A program made the position numbers and the translations under genes. From NCBI GenBank assembly GCA_016709305.1, contig JADJNA010000038.1, positions 1 through 25,621 of the forward strand: a stretch of 25,621 nucleotides of DNA, written 5' to 3'. The DNA is from Candidatus Villigracilis saccharophilus. GTDB lineage: Bacteria; Chloroflexota; Anaerolineae; Anaerolineales; Villigracilaceae. Positions 24,856 to 25,621 of this stretch are shown one piece after another; the first letter of the stretch is position 1; each line of letters begins with the position of its first letter. Under the pieces are notes generated by a model. The model worked only from the letters and a program-made list of their open reading frames with translations, was not told the origin of the DNA and did not search any database.

Positions 24856-25542
24856 ATGCGCAAAATACTTCAAAAAGTATTTTCAATATTTAGAAAAAAG
24901 GAGTTGCGCCAGCCGGCGAAAAAGCGCAAATCCAGCGGGCAAAGCCTGGTGGAATTTGGTCTTTTGCTGCCAATATTATTAATGCTTTTTACAGGAATGG
25001 TTGAATTTGGTTTCATGCTAAATTCGTACTTATCCTTACTTGACGCGACCCGTCAGGCGGCACGTTTATGCAGTAACGGAAACCCGTTCCAACTGGACCC
25101 GATCACAAATACAATTGTAGATAACGTAGCTTTTTCGCCGTATTGTGCGCAGGCTGTGGTTGATTCACTCGCCCCGCCATCCGACCCCAATGCGCGCCAA
25201 ATGGTGATGGACCAGACACGCGACGATGTCGTTATTTCTGTGCTACGCGTCAATGTGGATACAGCAACGGACACCATCTCATTGATCGAAAGATTTCCGG
25301 AAGGGTCGCTATTCTTTAGTTATTATGGCAACCACAACTCAGGCTATACAGATACAGATATCGAAGAATTTATGACCCAAAACAGCACGGTGCCCGTGGA
25401 AACCGGCATCCTGATCGTGGAAGTATTTTTTGGATATGAAGGCGTATTGAAACTGCCCTGGGTCGAAGCCTTCATGTCAGACGCAGACCCCGTCATGTTA
25501 CACGCCTCCACAATCATGCCTTTGGTCGCGGCAAAACCGTAG
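24856..25542 (+). CDS. TadE-like minor pilin
   Basis: Third TadE-type pilin, intact, 228 residues. A basic leader of about 27 residues (MRKILQKVFSIFRKKELRQ...) ends at the processing site SSG-QSLVE (Gly -1, Glu +5). The hydrophobic helix FGLLLPILLMLFTGMVEFGF and SYLSLLDATRQAARLCSNG follow, the TadE signature. The periplasmic part (about 75-228) holds VVISVLRVNVDTATDTISLI and VETGILIVEVFFGYEGVLKL, ending ASTIMPLVAAKP, as in TadE-family proteins. AAGGAAG stands seven bases before the ATG. It is separated from the previous Tad genes by a terminator and so may be expressed separately. Confidence 0.88.
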   Translation: MRKILQKVFSIFRKKELRQPAKKRKSSGQSLVEFGLLLPILLMLFTGMVEFGFMLNSYLSLLDATRQAARLCSNGNPFQLDPITNTIVDNVAFSPYCAQAVVDSLAPPSDPNARQMVMDQTRDDVVISVLRVNVDTATDTISLIERFPEGSLFFSYYGNHNSGYTDTDIEEFMTQNSTVPVETGILIVEVFFGYEGVLKLPWVEAFMSDADPVMLHASTIMPLVAAKP

Positions 25543-25601
25543 CCCATTTATTCATAAAGAACATCCAGAAAGTTTGCACTCCGAATTAACAGGCGTAAAA
25601 A

Positions 25602-25621
25602 ATGATCAAACAACGTATTCA
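25602..25621 (+). CDS. start of a further gene, cut by the window end
   Basis: ATG at 25602 with AGGCG ten bases upstream begins MIKQRI and runs off the window. Position and strand suggest another Tad pilus gene, but six codons cannot identify it. Confidence 0.3.

Noticed and set aside
1..25621. CRISPR array, tRNA or rRNA genes
   Set aside because: No regularly spaced direct repeats and no tRNA or rRNA signature sequences were noticed on either strand; a dedicated search was not possible.

Overview
The window looks like a piece of a Chloroflexota genome, most likely class Anaerolineae. This is inferred from the gene set: a type-2 IleRS behind a T-box, an Asp-type MurA, Thr/Pro-rich lipoproteins, a YqeC-MocA fusion and Tad minor pilins. 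No rRNA or other decisive marker is present. Many genes are split by single-base indels, often in homopolymers. They include the essential ileS, so most breaks are probably consensus errors of a long-read or metagenomic assembly rather than gene decay. Indels are dense in about 1-6500, recur in ileS (9130-12274) and the Tad genes (21649-23580), and none is seen in about 12700-21600.

Layout. (a) 1-1452, + strand: end of an alpha/beta hydrolase, a DinB-family protein and a DUF1361 membrane protein, all broken. (b) 1486-5014, +: accessory genes for selenium-dependent molybdenum hydroxylases: yqeB, a yqeC-mocA fusion and a second mocA, with a TMEM175-like channel gene between yqeB and yqeC. (c) 5048-6998, +: a small helical protein, a diacylglycerol/lipid kinase and a PlsC-type acyltransferase. 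(d) 7007-7789: a palindromic interspersed repeat and a SIMPL-domain protein. (e) 7868-12636, - strand: ileS with a promoter, a T-box leader and two terminators, then a phosphatidylcholine-synthase-like CDP-alcohol transferase and a GNAT acetyltransferase. (f) 12675-13533, +: a two-S1-domain RNA-binding protein with a clear promoter. (g) 13534-15433, -: a complete class C group II intron with its reverse transcriptase, inserted directly after the prfB terminator. (h) 15485-17495, -: ftsY-prfB operon; prfB keeps the programmed +1 frameshift site. (i) 17643-19371, +: thioredoxin and two paralogous lipoproteins. (j) 19429-20709, -: murA with Asp in place of the fosfomycin-target Cys. (k) 20832-25621, +: prepilin peptidase followed by TadE/TadG-type minor pilins of a Tad (Flp) pilus; the cluster runs off the end.

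How the parts work together. YqeB, YqeC and MocA are expected to mature a molybdenum hydroxylase that lies elsewhere. The lipid kinase, PlsC and the Pcs-like enzyme all handle phosphatidate or CDP-diacylglycerol lipids. Uncharged tRNA-Ile should switch on ileS through the T-box, and RF2 level should control prfB recoding. The prepilin peptidase is the likely processing enzyme for the TadE-type pilins downstream.
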